DNA from: Clostridia bacterium
GTDB lineage: Bacteria; Bacillota; Clostridia; Oscillospirales; CAG-382
DNA: 54,427 nt
NCBI GenBank assembly: GCA_017561145.1
Contig: JAFZDO010000022.1
Span: 1-54,427, forward strand
Reading direction: 5' to 3'
Made by a program: the position numbers and the translations under genes. The notes under the pieces were generated by a model, which worked only from the letters and a program-made list of their open reading frames with translations, made no database searches and had not been told where the DNA came from. Of this stretch, positions 22,171-30,865 are shown piece by piece (position 1 is the stretch's first letter; each line of letters starts with the position of its first letter).

Positions 22171-23868
22171 CTATATCTCCTCGGTTCTCTTGATGCCGAG
22201 CAGATCAAGGCATCTGCCGAGAATATTTCTCGTTGCCGCGGTAAGCGCAAGACGGAACTGCTCGGTTTCGCCGCCCGAACCGAGGATACGGCAGTTGTGG
22301 TAGAACTGATTAAAGAGCGTACATACGTTAAGCGCAAAGCGCGAAACGATGCTCGGCTCGTATTCCTCTGCGGAGCGGATGACCGTTTCGGCATATTCGC
22401 TCAATTTGCGGATAAGCTCTGTTTCGGCGCTTTCGGGAGAATAGCTTTCGTATCCGCCCTTCATTTCGCCTCTGCGAAGAACGCTTGCCGCACGCGCATA
22501 GGTATATTGAACGTAGGGGCCGGTGTTTCCTTCAAACGAAAGAGTGCCCTCCCAAGTAAAGTTGGTGTCCTTGATTCTGCCGTTTGCGAGTGCGCTGAAT
22601 ACGACCGCGCCGATGCCCACAGCTTCGGAAATTTCTTCCTTGTTGCCGTTTGCAACGTTCTTTTCCTCGATGATAGCTCTTGCCTTTGCAACCGCTTCAT
22701 CGAAAACATCGTTAAGAAGAATGATGTTGCCGGTACGCGATGCAAGCTTTTCGCCGCCGAAGCTCATTGTGCCGTAGGGAATGTGAACAAGGTTCTTCGA
22801 CCAATCCTTGCCCATCATTTCGGTAACCTTGAACCACTGTGCGAAGTGAAGCGACTGACCTGCGCTGGTAACGTAAGCGCATTTATCGAATTTATAGGTG
22901 TTGTATCTGTAATTAGCCGCCGCGATATCACGGGTGGGGTAAAGAGTACTGCCGTCACGCTTAAGAATAAGCGCGGGGGGCATATTCCATTCCGAAAGGT
23001 CAACGATGGATGCACCGTCGTCGATCTTAAGAAGCTCTTTATCTCTCAACTCCTGAACGATAGCGGGCATTTTGTCGGTGTAAAGGCTTTCGCCGTCCCA
23101 AACGTCGAATTCAATGCCCAATCTCTTATAGGTTTGGGTATATTCGCGCATCGAAATATCCTTGAAAAGACGCCATATCTCAAGATATTCCTCGTTGCCG
23201 TTTTCCAATTCGCGGAATGCGGCGCGTGCCTGGTCGTTAAGCGAGGGATCGTTTTCGGCTTCCTTGCCGAACATAACGTAAATACGTTCAAGCTCCTTGA
23301 TGCCTTCGCTTTCAAGGCGTTCTCTGCTCGACCATTTCTTAAAAGCAACGATCTGCTTACCGTTTTGGGTACCCCAGTCGCCTAAATAGTTAAGTGCAAC
23401 GGTTTTGTAACCGCAAGCCTTATAAATATTGCGAACCGCGTTACCGATAACGGTCGTACCGAGGTGACCGAGGTGGAAACGCTTTGCAATATTGGGCGAA
23501 GAGAAGTCAAGCACGATTATCTTGCCCTTGCCGTATTCGTCAAGAATAGGATATTCGTCCTTGATAAGAGCGTCAAGGTCGGTTAAATATTTTGCACTGC
23601 CGAAGAAGAAGTTAAGGTACCCGCCAACTGCTTCAGCGCGCTCAAGACCTTCAAATCCGTCGAATTCGCCCTTCAATTCGCTTGCGATCCCGTCGGGACG
23701 TGCGCGGAGGAGCTTCGAAAGCTTAAAGCAGGGAAGTGCAAGGTCGCCGAGCTTGCTGTCGGAGGGAGTTTCCAAAAAAGCAAGCGCCTCATCAACCGAA
23801 AGATTTGCGCCCTTTGTATTAACATAAGCGCTGACTCTTTCGCATATACTCGTTCTGATATCGTTCAT
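22171..23868 (-). CDS. argS: Arginine--tRNA ligase
   Basis: A 565-residue class I synthetase: N-terminal Add1 domain, the ArgRS motif SPNIAKRFHLGHLG (HIGH equivalent HLGH, 132-135), LNYLGDWGTQNGKQ, and a C-terminal anticodon-binding domain (GPYVQYTYARA...ILGRCLDLLGI). It charges tRNA-Arg and, like most ArgRS, lacks a clear KMSKS. Length is typical. The ATG at 23868 is weakly supported by GAG about 9 nt upstream. The short leader holds a perfect hairpin GCGAAGC/GCTTCGC just before it; no T-box specifier structure is seen. Confidence 0.97.
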   Translation of the reverse strand: MNDIRTSICERVSAYVNTKGANLSVDEALAFLETPSDSKLGDLALPCFKLSKLLRARPDGIASELKGEFDGFEGLERAEAVGGYLNFFFGSAKYLTDLDALIKDEYPILDEYGKGKIIVLDFSSPNIAKRFHLGHLGTTVIGNAVRNIYKACGYKTVALNYLGDWGTQNGKQIVAFKKWSSRERLESEGIKELERIYVMFGKEAENDPSLNDQARAAFRELENGNEEYLEIWRLFKDISMREYTQTYKRLGIEFDVWDGESLYTDKMPAIVQELRDKELLKIDDGASIVDLSEWNMPPALILKRDGSTLYPTRDIAAANYRYNTYKFDKCAYVTSAGQSLHFAQWFKVTEMMGKDWSKNLVHIPYGTMSFGGEKLASRTGNIILLNDVFDEAVAKARAIIEEKNVANGNKEEISEAVGIGAVVFSALANGRIKDTNFTWEGTLSFEGNTGPYVQYTYARAASVLRRGEMKGGYESYSPESAETELIRKLSEYAETVIRSAEEYEPSIVSRFALNVCTLFNQFYHNCRILGSGGETEQFRLALTAATRNILGRCLDLLGIKRTEEI

Positions 23869-23890
23869 ATTTTAAACTCTACCTTCCAAA

Positions 23891-23907
23891 GCGAAGCGTT
23901 GCTTCGC
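23891..23907 (-). repeat. Hairpin in the argS leader
   Basis: Perfect 7-bp inverted repeat GCGAAGC / GCTTCGC with 3-nt loop, directly upstream of the argS ribosome-site region. Possible translational control; function not shown. Confidence 0.6.
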
Positions 23908-23940
23908 AAACTTAAAATTTGTTATAATTATGATTATAAC

Positions 23941-23969
23941 ATAATAACACAAAAAGCTTTGAAAATCAA
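23941..23969 (-). promoter_or_regulatory. Promoter of argS
   Basis: Minus strand TTGATT (23964-23969), 17 nt, TATTAT (23941-23946), about 70 nt upstream of the argS ATG. A TATAAT slightly downstream lacks a matching -35. Confidence 0.5.
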
Positions 23970-24040
23970 GACGTTAGCAACCATTTGCGCCCATAAATAC
24001 ACCAAAAATTGCAATATTTTGCAGGTCGGAGAGGGATATT

Positions 24041-25342
24041 ATGCAAATACATATCGTTACAAGCGGCGAAACGCTTTTTTCAATCGCGGCCCGTTACGGT
24101 GTCGACGCCTCGGTGCTTGCCTTTAACAACGACGTTGCCGATCCTTTGCGCCTTCCCGTTGGTCAGCCGATAGCAATCGTTGAGCCGATAATTACCCACA
24201 CCGTTCAAGGCGGCGAAACGCTTTTTTCGATAGCAAGCCGATACGGCGTTACCGAAAACGATATCTACCGCGCAAACCTGTTTTTAAACGGTCTGCCGTC
24301 TGTAAGCATCGGTCAAACGCTTTATATCACGGTACAGCGAAGCCCCTTGGGCGAATTCGCTACGGGCGGCTATGCATATCCGTTCGTCAGCAATTCGCTT
24401 CTTCGCCGTGCGTTGCCGTTTATGTCGGCGCTTATGCCCTTTACCTATGGCTTCCGCCCCGACGGAAGTCTGATTTCGCCCGATGACGGGGTGATGATAT
24501 CGCTCGCGAGGGAATACGGAAGCGAACCGATAATGCACCTTTCCACCCTTACCGATAACGATAATTTCTCGGTCGAATTGGCGGAAACGCTTTTTAATTC
24601 TGCGGAAATTCAGAAAAAACTACTTGATTCGGTTATTGAAAATATGTTAAACAAGGGCTATACCTCGCTTGACGTGGATTTTGAATTCCTCGGCGCGGAA
24701 AACGCGGCTCGCTATGCCGATTTTATTGCCTACTGCCGCGAAAGACTGCACCCCTATGGGTTCGGAGTTATGACTGCGCTTGCGCCAAAGACCTCCGACG
24801 GTCAGCAGGGTGCGCTTTACGAGGGGCACGATTACGCGCTTTTGGGGGAGGCGGCGGATGCCGTTTTGCTTATGACCTACGAATGGGGCTATACCTACGG
24901 CCCTCCGATGGCGGTTTCTCCGATAAAGCCGGTGCGCGAGGTCGTCGATTATGCGCTGACCCGAATCCCTGCCGAAAAAATTCTTTTGGGCATATCAAAC
25001 TACGGATACGATTTCACTCTGCCCTATGTTCAGGGCGTTTCACGTGCGAATTCGGTTTCGACGCGTCAGGCATTTACACTCGCATCGCAAAACGGCGCCG
25101 AGATATTCTTTGACGAAACGGTCCTTGCGCCCTATTTCGATTATACCGATGCCAACGGCATGGCTCACCGCGTCTGGTTCGAGGACGTCCGCTCGATATC
25201 GGCAAGATTGCGGCTTATGGCGGAAAAATCGCTTCGCGGTGCGCTTTGGTGGAACCTCAACCGCGAAAACAATCAAAGCCTTATCGCCATAAACGACCTG
25301 ATAAATTTAAAACCGCTTTTGTTATTCCCAAACACCCCATAA
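24041..25342 (+). CDS. LysM-GH18 peptidoglycan hydrolase, SleL/YaaH-like
   Basis: This 433-residue protein has two N-terminal LysM domains (HIVTSGETLFSIAARYGV; HTVQGGETLFSIASRYGV) and a GH18 barrel at ~105-425 with the catalytic motif DVDFE (Asp211, Asp213, Glu215). This architecture matches spore cortex-lytic N-acetylglucosaminidases (SleL/YaaH) that cleave cortex fragments at germination; no signal peptide is present, as in those coat-localised proteins. AGAGGG precedes the ATG. Its neighbour is spoIIE, consistent with a sporulation context. Confidence 0.9.
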   Translation: MQIHIVTSGETLFSIAARYGVDASVLAFNNDVADPLRLPVGQPIAIVEPIITHTVQGGETLFSIASRYGVTENDIYRANLFLNGLPSVSIGQTLYITVQRSPLGEFATGGYAYPFVSNSLLRRALPFMSALMPFTYGFRPDGSLISPDDGVMISLAREYGSEPIMHLSTLTDNDNFSVELAETLFNSAEIQKKLLDSVIENMLNKGYTSLDVDFEFLGAENAARYADFIAYCRERLHPYGFGVMTALAPKTSDGQQGALYEGHDYALLGEAADAVLLMTYEWGYTYGPPMAVSPIKPVREVVDYALTRIPAEKILLGISNYGYDFTLPYVQGVSRANSVSTRQAFTLASQNGAEIFFDETVLAPYFDYTDANGMAHRVWFEDVRSISARLRLMAEKSLRGALWWNLNRENNQSLIAINDLINLKPLLLFPNTP

Positions 25343-25384
25343 ACTGTAAAAAAGGAAAAAACAACACAAAAAATTCGCTTTTGC

Positions 25385-25418
25385 TTCGACAAGCAACGCT
25401 CTTCTTTTTTTGTATAAT
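25385..25418 (+). promoter_or_regulatory. Spo0A-dependent promoter of spoIIE
   Basis: TTCGACAA (25385-25392) is the reverse complement of the 0A-box core TGTCGAA. It overlaps a -35-like TCGACA (25386-25391) separated by 21 nt from TATAAT (25413-25418). A -35 displaced to 21-22 nt with an overlapping 0A box is the architecture known for Spo0A-activated spoIIG/spoIIE-type promoters. Confidence 0.75.
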
Positions 25419-25456
25419 GGTCAAACCAAAATCAAAAAAGAACGGAAGAGCAAAAA

Positions 25457-27619
25457 ATGGAACAAATAAGAACGAAGTCTGCAATAAAAGCCCTGAAAAT
25501 AAACGTAGTGCCGTCGATAATCGCGTTTTTGCTGTCGAGCGCACACCTTACCGACGCGGTTTTGCCGTTCGGCCTTGCATTTCTTTGCGCCGTGCCGAAA
25601 AACATAAGAAAAAGCACGTTTGTCGGTCTGCTTCTTGCATCCTTTTTCGACCCCTGCATACCGCTTTCGCTGTTTTGCGCGGTCTATCTTTTCTGTGTGC
25701 TTACCGCAAAGGAAAAAAACGGAGGAGTTTTTCTTTATACCCGTCTTTTGCTTTCGCTCTCGTTAAGCGCCCTGCGTGCGGCATATATTGCAATAAACGG
25801 AATCAACGGTGTCGGCGATATTTTTGTTTTGCTTGCCGCAGTCATTTCCTATCCTGCGCTTACGTTCGCGTTCTACGGCTATTTCGACCGCAAAAAGGAG
25901 CTAAGACCGAAAAGACACGATATGGCGCTTCTCGCTTTTGCTTTTTCGTTTTCGCTCGTGCTGATACCCATTGAGATTGGCGGCGTTTCGCTTGCCGTTT
26001 GTGTGGGCGCGATATTCACGCTTTGCGCGGCAAGGACGCGCGGCTTTGGATTCGGCGGAGTTTGCGGAATAATTTGCGGGATCGCCTGCGGAGGCGAGGC
26101 GATGGGCGCTTTCGGAGTTTTGGGCATGGCTTACGGACTGCTCGTTACCGAAATAGAGCCGCTTGCTCTCGTGCTTTCCTATATGCTTGCCGTCAGCGGA
26201 TATTTTTATCTTTCGGGCGGCGAGGGTGTCTATACGTTTGCCGTTCTGATGCTTGCGGTCTATACCGCGTTCGCCTTTTTCCGCAAAAGGCTCCCGATAC
26301 ACAGAACCGCGGTCGTAACCGCCGAAAAACGAGCGCACGACCGCCGTATTTCGCGCTATGCCGCCGCATTTTCATCGCTTTCTTCGCTTTTTTACACGGT
26401 TTCGGACAGCACGACCGAAACGAAGATCACCGACCTGAACGGTAAGATAGTCAAATGTGTCGAAAATCATTGCTCGAGATGTGACGGCTGTGAGCTCGAC
26501 AAAAGCGAGGTAAGCAACTTTTTCACGAGCGAAATAAGGCGCGCCGGAGTTGCCGCCTATTCACGTATACCGACCCACATAAGCTCGCGCTGTCCGAGTG
26601 TTTGCGCTATGGCAAGAGAGGTAAACAATATCCAAACAAGCCGCACACGTGAGGGCGAAAAGGGATTAAAGCAAATGGCAGACGAATATTCGGCGTTTTC
26701 CTCGATATTGATAGATGCCGCCAAAAAGCAGGACGAAAATTCAAAAAACGACAAAAGCCTTGCAAAAAGCATAAAAAACGCACTTGCTTCGCTCGGCGTT
26801 GAATCCGACGGGGTCAAGGTCGTCGGCACCCGTCTGCGCGAGGTGACCGTTTTCGGAATCAAGCCCGACAAGATCAAAGCCTCGCCGAACGAAATAGCGC
26901 AAGCAGTAGCAAAGGAGCTTAAAACCGCAGTTTCGGCACCCGATATCGTCCTTCACGACGGTTATCATCTTATGAAGCTGCATTCTATCCCCAATTTCCG
27001 CGTTGAATGTGCAAAGATATCCGAGGCAAAGGAAAACGAAACCGTTTGCGGCGATACCGTAAGCGTTTTCGAAAACGAGGATAAATATTTTTACTGCCTT
27101 GTTTCCGACGGGATGGGAAGTGGTAGAGATGCGGCGCTTACAAGCCGTCTTGCCGCAATAATGCTCGAAAAGCTGCTTTCTGTCGGAGCCGAAAAGGAAA
27201 GCGCAATAAAGCTGCTCAACAAGGCGCTCGTCGAAAAGCAGGAGGAGATCTTTGCAACCGTCGATCTGCTCGAGCTCGACCGAATAAACTCCCGCGCAAC
27301 GCTCATAAAAGCAGGCGCGGCACCGACCTTGCTTATCCGCAACGGCAAAACGACCGTTATCGAATCGCGCACGCCGCCTGCGGGAATTATGCGAAACGTT
27401 ATTGCCGAAAAAAAGAGCTTTCCGCTTTTAAAGGGCGATATGCTCGTAATGCTGAGCGACGGAATATTGCAAACAGGAAGTGAAAGATCGATACTCCCCG
27501 AAAAGGGTCTGCCCCCAATGCCGTCTGCACGTGCACTCGCCTCGAAAATAATCCGCGAGGCAAGGAAAAGCTGTGAAACCGCCGACGATATGTCGGTTTG
27601 CGTGCTGAGGATATATTGA
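25457..27619 (+). CDS. spoIIE: Stage II sporulation protein E (membrane PP2C phosphatase)
   Basis: A 720-residue protein with about ten hydrophobic segments in residues 1-295, a central Cys-containing cytosolic region (CSRCDGCELDK; SRCPSVCAM), and a C-terminal PP2C-type domain with VSDGMGSGRDAALTS near residue 548, MLSDGILQ, and the final ADDMSV. SpoIIE dephosphorylates SpoIIAA to release sigma-F in the forespore and helps polar septation. It is somewhat shorter than the Bacillus protein. GGAAGAG precedes the ATG, and a Spo0A-type promoter lies upstream. No terminator before the HTH gene is evident. Confidence 0.95.
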   Translation: MEQIRTKSAIKALKINVVPSIIAFLLSSAHLTDAVLPFGLAFLCAVPKNIRKSTFVGLLLASFFDPCIPLSLFCAVYLFCVLTAKEKNGGVFLYTRLLLSLSLSALRAAYIAINGINGVGDIFVLLAAVISYPALTFAFYGYFDRKKELRPKRHDMALLAFAFSFSLVLIPIEIGGVSLAVCVGAIFTLCAARTRGFGFGGVCGIICGIACGGEAMGAFGVLGMAYGLLVTEIEPLALVLSYMLAVSGYFYLSGGEGVYTFAVLMLAVYTAFAFFRKRLPIHRTAVVTAEKRAHDRRISRYAAAFSSLSSLFYTVSDSTTETKITDLNGKIVKCVENHCSRCDGCELDKSEVSNFFTSEIRRAGVAAYSRIPTHISSRCPSVCAMAREVNNIQTSRTREGEKGLKQMADEYSAFSSILIDAAKKQDENSKNDKSLAKSIKNALASLGVESDGVKVVGTRLREVTVFGIKPDKIKASPNEIAQAVAKELKTAVSAPDIVLHDGYHLMKLHSIPNFRVECAKISEAKENETVCGDTVSVFENEDKYFYCLVSDGMGSGRDAALTSRLAAIMLEKLLSVGAEKESAIKLLNKALVEKQEEIFATVDLLELDRINSRATLIKAGAAPTLLIRNGKTTVIESRTPPAGIMRNVIAEKKSFPLLKGDMLVMLSDGILQTGSERSILPEKGLPPMPSARALASKIIREARKSCETADDMSVCVLRIY

Positions 27620-27633
27620 CCGATTATGGGCGA

Positions 27634-27662
27634 TTGTCTGCAAACGGATGTCATTTTATCAT
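27634..27662 (+). promoter_or_regulatory. Possible promoter of the HTH/sensor-like pair
   Basis: TTGTCT (27634-27639), 17 nt, TATCAT (27657-27662), 28 nt upstream of the ATG at 27690. Confidence 0.45.
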
Positions 27663-27689
27663 AATATCATCAAGTGAAAAGGTGATGTT

Positions 27690-27899
27690 ATGATAACTTA
27701 CGAAAAGCTTTGGAAAACAATGAAAGAGAAAAACATTTCCCAATATAAGTTGATAAACACCTATAAAGTAAGCAACGGTCAGCTTGACCGTCTTCGCAAA
27801 AACCAAAACGTAAGCACCTATACCCTCGACCAGCTTTGCAAGATACTTGATTGCGAGCTTTCGGATATTGCGGAATACAAAAAAGACGAACAAAAATGA
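27690..27899 (+). CDS. Small HTH XRE-family DNA-binding protein
   Basis: A 69-residue protein that is almost entirely one Cro/CI-type HTH (ISQYKLINTYKVSNGQLDRL, then TYTLDQLCKILDCELSDI). It resembles small YozG-like regulators. AAGGTG precedes the ATG. Its stop overlaps the start of the next gene (ATGA), so the two are coupled and probably work together. Targets unknown. Confidence 0.88.
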   Translation: MITYEKLWKTMKEKNISQYKLINTYKVSNGQLDRLRKNQNVSTYTLDQLCKILDCELSDIAEYKKDEQK

Positions 27900-28906
27900 A
27901 GCTTGAAGTAAAAAACGATAATTTTCTCTCGCTTGACGAATTGATCCCGAAGGCAGACATTTTTCATCTGCCTGCGGTGATTTTGGGAAGCGATTTCAAA
28001 ATACTTGCGAGAAACAACAGCTTTTCCGATTCAAGAACGCTTCGTATCGGCACAAGGTTTGATAATTTCTTAAGCAAATCCGATCGCGAAAGACTTTATT
28101 CGCTTGAGGAAGGAAAAACGCTTGTTGCGGATCTGCTCGACGGTAAGCGTAAGGGCTATGCAACCGTCATCCGCGGAAGCGATTGCTTTTTGGTTTGCTT
28201 TCGCTATCTTTCCGACAGTATGGTCGGGCATATATTGGAGCGCATGAACAAGCTTTCGGGCTATGATATCGGCATTAATACATATATTTCGGCGGTTTTG
28301 GCGGACGTTGGCGCTACTCAAAGCGGCAAACGGCTTTCTGCCGTTATCGAGCGGCTGTTGATCGAGCTTTCCGACGTGCACAGGCTTGTGTTTTTCAATT
28401 TAGCCGAAACGGCTTCGGCGCTTTTTTCGACGCTCGGCGAGTTCTCTCCCGCCCTTTTCCGCAGAGTCGATATGCCGAAAAGCTTTCCGGAATCGGTTGC
28501 GCTCGGACATGGCGACGATCTTTTGCTTATCTCCGCTTACGTGCTTTCTCTCTGCTTTGATTGCTCAAACGGAGGAAGGGTCGGTTTTTCGGCGAGCGAT
28601 TGCGAAAACGGTATAAAGGTTTGCTTCTCGTGCGATATGGAAGATGAAAGCAGCGACGCCGTTTTATTCACAAACGCGCTTTACAACCGTGAATCGGACG
28701 AAAATTCGCTTGGCAGACCGTCGTTCTGGGCGTTTTTCACGAGGCTTATTGCAGATACTAACCTTTGGGAGATCTCGGCAAGCGTAAACGGCAAATTTAT
28801 CTTTTCGGTTTATATCCCGTCGGTTCCGCAGGGCGAGGAGTTTTCGGTGCGCGATTCCGAAAAAGCATCTCTTCTCGCGATGTTGCGATTCTTTTTCTCC
28901 GAATAA
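27896..28906 (+). CDS. Sensor-kinase-like protein, probably degenerate, coupled to an HTH gene
   Basis: A 336-residue soluble protein. Residues ~15-110 look like a PAS-type fold (LPAVILGSDFKILARNNSF; IGTRFDNFLSKSDRERL). The middle is helical (YISAVLADVGATQSGKRLSA, IERLLIEL) and the end has a strand pattern like a GHKL ATPase (GRVGFSASDCENGIKVCFSC), but I find no phosphoacceptor His in an HExxxP context and no clear N, G1 or G2 boxes. It may be a non-catalytic sensor. The start at 27896 overlaps the HTH stop; a longer frame from 27851 lies inside the HTH gene. Moderate confidence that it is a gene, low on function. Confidence 0.6.
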   Translation: MKLEVKNDNFLSLDELIPKADIFHLPAVILGSDFKILARNNSFSDSRTLRIGTRFDNFLSKSDRERLYSLEEGKTLVADLLDGKRKGYATVIRGSDCFLVCFRYLSDSMVGHILERMNKLSGYDIGINTYISAVLADVGATQSGKRLSAVIERLLIELSDVHRLVFFNLAETASALFSTLGEFSPALFRRVDMPKSFPESVALGHGDDLLLISAYVLSLCFDCSNGGRVGFSASDCENGIKVCFSCDMEDESSDAVLFTNALYNRESDENSLGRPSFWAFFTRLIADTNLWEISASVNGKFIFSVYIPSVPQGEEFSVRDSEKASLLAMLRFFFSE

Positions 28907-28910
28907 AATT

Positions 28911-28943
28911 AAAAAGCTTCCCGAAAAAGGGAAGCTTTTTTGC
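28911..28943. terminator. Bidirectional terminator between the sensor-like gene and RNase J
   Basis: AAAAAGCTTCCC / GGGAAGCTTTTT stem with a short A-rich loop and flanking A/T runs between convergent genes. Confidence 0.9.
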
Positions 28944-28946
28944 ATA

Positions 28947-30623
28947 TTAAAGCTGTATATCGTTAAGAAGCGTAACGATCATCGGACGGTGCTTCGTGCG
29001 TTTGCGTGCATATTCGGCAACGTCATCGCGCAATCTTGCGCGCAGGGTTTCGATATCGTCGATTCCTTTTGCAAGCGTGCGGATAAGCGATTGCCTTGCA
29101 CATTCGGTTATTCTGCCGATAAGCTCTTCGTTTTCCTTTTCGTACACGAAGCCTCGCGTGATAACCTCGGGGTCGATCGAAATGCACATATATTCAAGGT
29201 CGACACCTGCCGAAACGATAATTACGCCCTCCTCGGAAAGGCGCTTTCTGTCGCGCAGTACAACGCTGCTTACCTCGCCGCCCGCGCCGCCGTCAACCAT
29301 AACGGGGCCTGCTTCGACAACACCTGCCGGCTTGATGCTGCGGTTGCTCATTTCGAAAACTCTGCCGATCTCGGGAATGAAGATGCGGTTTTCCTTAACG
29401 CCCATTTCGTGCGCAAGGTCTGCGTGGGCAATAAGATGCTTATATTCACCGTGAACGGGGATGAAATATTCGGGAGCCGTAAGCGCCTGAATAAGCTTTA
29501 ATTCCTCGCGGCAGGCGTGGCCCGAAACGTGAACGTCATATTGACTGTAGGTGATAACGTCGGTTCCGCGCTTGTAAAGCTCGTTTATAATTTTGGTGAT
29601 AAGCTTTTCGTTTCCGGGTATAGCGGAGGAGGAAAGAACGACAAGATCCTCATATCCGATAGATATCTGACTGTGCTCGCCGAAAGCCATGCGGTAAAGT
29701 GCGCTCATCGGCTCGCCCTGGCTTCCCGTAGTAACAAGCGTCACACGCTCGGGAGGAAGACGGTGAACGTCTGCAAGGTCGATCAATATTCCGTCGGGAA
29801 TATCAAGATATCCCAATTTTGTAGCCGCGCGGACGAAGTTTTGCATGCTTCTGCCGCTTATCGCAACCATTCTGCCGTATTTTTCGGAGGCGTTTATTAT
29901 CTGCTGAACGCGGTGTACGTTTGAGGAAAAGGTCGCAATAATAACGCGCCTGCTCTCGTTCATAAAAATTCTGTCGAAGCTTTCGGCAAGACTGCTTTCG
30001 CTCGGGGTATAGCCGGGACGTTCTGCATTTGTGCTGTCGGAAAGAAGCAATCTAACGCCCTTTCTGCCAAGCTCGGCAATTCGGGGAAGGTCGATCATTT
30101 TTTCGCCGACGGGGGTGTAATCCACCTTGAAGTCGCCCGTGTGCAGAATTCTTCCGCAGGGAGTCGTGATGCAGATAGCGCAGGCATCGGGCATCGAATG
30201 GTTTACGTTGATAAATTCACTCTGGAAGCAGCCTGCGGTAATGCAGTCGCCTGCGCGGATCTCAACAAGCTTTGCGTTGCGGATGCCGTGCTCCTGAAGC
30301 TTTCCCTCAAGAATTCCCAAGGTAAGACGTCCCGCATAAACGGGACAGTTGGGGAATTTCGTAAGAAAATAGGGTACTGCGCCGATGTGGTCCTCGTGTC
30401 CGTGAGTGATAAGAAGTCCGCGAAGCTTGCTTGCTCTGCTTTCGAGATAGGACAGATCGGGCACAACGATATCAACGCCGAGCATATCGTCCTCGGGGAA
30501 TGCAAGACCGCAATCGACGACGATAATATCGTCCTCATATTCAAACGCGGTGCAGTTTATGCCGATACCGTCGACACCGCCGAGAAAAACAATATTAACC
30601 TTTGGTTTTTGGTTTTTTGCCAT
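28947..30623 (-). CDS. rnj: Ribonuclease J
   Basis: A 558-residue metallo-beta-lactamase/beta-CASP nuclease: ITHGHEDHIG (His74, His76, Asp78, His79), LHTGDFKVD, the beta-CASP motifs, VHVSGHA and FIPVHGEY. It acts as 5'-3' exonuclease and endonuclease in mRNA turnover and rRNA maturation. AAAGGA precedes the ATG. It is divergent from murA. Confidence 0.96.
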   Translation of the reverse strand: MAKNQKPKVNIVFLGGVDGIGINCTAFEYEDDIIVVDCGLAFPEDDMLGVDIVVPDLSYLESRASKLRGLLITHGHEDHIGAVPYFLTKFPNCPVYAGRLTLGILEGKLQEHGIRNAKLVEIRAGDCITAGCFQSEFINVNHSMPDACAICITTPCGRILHTGDFKVDYTPVGEKMIDLPRIAELGRKGVRLLLSDSTNAERPGYTPSESSLAESFDRIFMNESRRVIIATFSSNVHRVQQIINASEKYGRMVAISGRSMQNFVRAATKLGYLDIPDGILIDLADVHRLPPERVTLVTTGSQGEPMSALYRMAFGEHSQISIGYEDLVVLSSSAIPGNEKLITKIINELYKRGTDVITYSQYDVHVSGHACREELKLIQALTAPEYFIPVHGEYKHLIAHADLAHEMGVKENRIFIPEIGRVFEMSNRSIKPAGVVEAGPVMVDGGAGGEVSSVVLRDRKRLSEEGVIIVSAGVDLEYMCISIDPEVITRGFVYEKENEELIGRITECARQSLIRTLAKGIDDIETLRARLRDDVAEYARKRTKHRPMIVTLLNDIQL

Positions 30624-30716
30624 ATAAAGTCCTTTCGTTTGGTAATTTTAAGGGTTTTTCGTTATGTATAAAATCGGGAATCCACCCGACAAAGTTCAAG
30701 GTTGACGGTATATTAT

Positions 30717-30743
30717 ATTATAACAAGTGGGAAAAATTGTCAA
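30717..30743 (-). promoter_or_regulatory. Promoter of the RNase J gene
   Basis: Minus strand TTGACA (30738-30743), 15-nt spacer, TATAAT (30717-30722), with a second overlapping TATAAT just downstream. Leader about 85 nt; an alternative weaker promoter (TTGTCG N16 TATACA) lies nearer the gene. Confidence 0.6.
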
Positions 30744-30780
30744 GATACCAAAAGTAGCATAAACTGTAGTGTGAAAGCTC

Positions 30781-30809
30781 TTGACAATTCAAACGCTTGA
30801 TGATATCAT
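30781..30809 (+). promoter_or_regulatory. Promoter of murA
   Basis: TTGACA (30781-30786), 17 nt, TATCAT (30804-30809), divergent from the RNase J promoter. Confidence 0.65.
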
Positions 30810-30865
30810 AATTATGTATACTTATGCGCAATTGAAATAATAACAACCGAAAGGTGTTTTTACAT

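Noticed and set aside
23869-23960. T-box riboswitch upstream of argS
   Set aside because: The leader is too short and lacks the T-box sequence and antiterminator; only a small hairpin is present. The same holds upstream of yebC-leuS.
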